The position numbers and the translations under genes are program-made. A DNA stretch of 14,469 nt from Candidatus Adiutrix sp. (GTDB lineage Bacteria > Desulfobacterota > Desulfarculia > Adiutricales > Adiutricaceae), in NCBI GenBank assembly GCA_031285975.1, contig JAITVE010000212.1, forward strand, positions 1 through 14,469, given 5' to 3'. The first letter of the stretch is position 1. Each line of letters starts with the position of its first letter. The notes beneath the pieces are model-generated. The model saw only the letters and a list, made by a program, of their open reading frames with translations. It was not told the DNA's origin and did not search any database. Shown here piece after piece: positions 14,318-14,469 of this stretch.

Positions 14318-14469
14318 TCAGCCTCCCAGCTTGTTGACCGCGCCGCCGGTCTGGGCCTGCTCCCGCACGCCCAAGCCGCCGGTCAATACCGTGTCGCTGC
14401 GCCCGCTGGCGGCCCGCCGCCGCTTCTTCTCGTCGTCAGCCGCCGAAGACGCCGAAGCGTCGGCTTCAA
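14318..14469 (-). CDS. C-terminal end of a small conserved phage protein upstream of the portal (partial)
   Basis: The frame enters from the right edge at 14467 and ends at the TGA at 14320-14318, one base before the portal ATG. It gives 49 residues: an Ala/Ser/Asp stretch, a basic cluster (KKRRRAASGRSD), then TVLTGGLGV and a short tail ending NKLGG. The pattern of basic residues followed by S-x-TVLTG-x-LG is one I associate with short proteins encoded directly before podovirus portals, often in place of a recognisable domain. The function is unknown. The tight spacing to the portal, with the portal's ribosome site inside this gene's last codons, shows translational coupling. The start lies outside the window. 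The reading is supported by family pattern and spacing, not by length. Confidence 0.72.
   Translation of the reverse strand, partial: EADASASSAADDEKKRRRAASGRSDTVLTGGLGVREQAQTGGAVNKLGG

Noticed and set aside
12496..14337. A 613-codon open frame on the plus strand
   Set aside because: It is antisense to the portal and Bbp19-like genes, with His/Gly/Arg-rich composition typical of a shadow frame. The portal reading has recognisable motifs throughout.
1..14469. CRISPR array, tRNA, insertion sequence, attachment site or diversity-generating retroelement
   Set aside because: I looked for regularly spaced repeats, tRNA-like folds, transposase or reverse-transcriptase motifs and long direct repeats, and saw none. 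The only repeat noted is the short 9-base tandem repeat.

Overview
The window is one uninterrupted stretch of bacteriophage late (virion) genes. Every supported gene lies on the minus strand, so transcription runs from the right edge (14469) to the left edge (1). The genes are packed with 1- to 59-base overlaps or very short gaps, nearly all have GGAG/AGGAGG-type ribosome binding sites, and no host gene, tRNA, integrase or replication gene is present. The order is portal, small Bbp19-like protein, scaffold, major capsid, cement protein, tail tubular A, tail tubular B, gp13-like, gp14-like, transglycosylase, then large ejection proteins. This is the layout of a short-tailed (podovirus) particle with a Bordetella BPP-1-like head and a T7-like tail and ejection apparatus. 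The DNA is GC-rich, and the particle carries a peptidoglycan-cutting ejected protein, so a GC-rich Gram-negative host is likely. The sequence does not show the host genus, or whether this is a prophage or a free phage.

Region by region, in transcription order. 14467-14318 is the C-terminal end of a small protein that precedes the portal. 14316-12616 is the portal, 12632-12276 a Bbp19-like protein, 12334-11630 the scaffold, 11603-10623 the major capsid protein and 10611-10213 a Bbp16-like cement protein. A strong RNA hairpin lies in the only sizeable gap (10155-10212), at the border between head and tail genes. Then come tail tubular A (10154-9540) and tail tubular B (9543-7480), a DUF2833/gp13-like protein (7480-7019), a gp14-like core protein (7019-6492), a 999-residue lytic transglycosylase (6487-3488), an 839-residue ejection protein with a nuclease-like domain (3457-938), and the first 317 codons of a further large protein (951-1) that runs off the left edge.

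The head genes build the capsid around the scaffold and portal. The tail tubular proteins form the short tail. The gp14-like protein and the large proteins are expected to sit inside the head and be ejected into the cell envelope ahead of the DNA. The most interesting feature is in the 839-residue protein. It carries a domain resembling the phage Barnase-EndoU-ColicinE5/D-RelE (BECR) RNase fold of 'polyvalent' proteins, which suggests that an RNA-targeting effector is delivered with the genome. A second, weaker MuF-C-like segment precedes it. Terminase probably lies to the right of the window and tail fibres to the left. No stretch longer than 300 bases lacks a gene.
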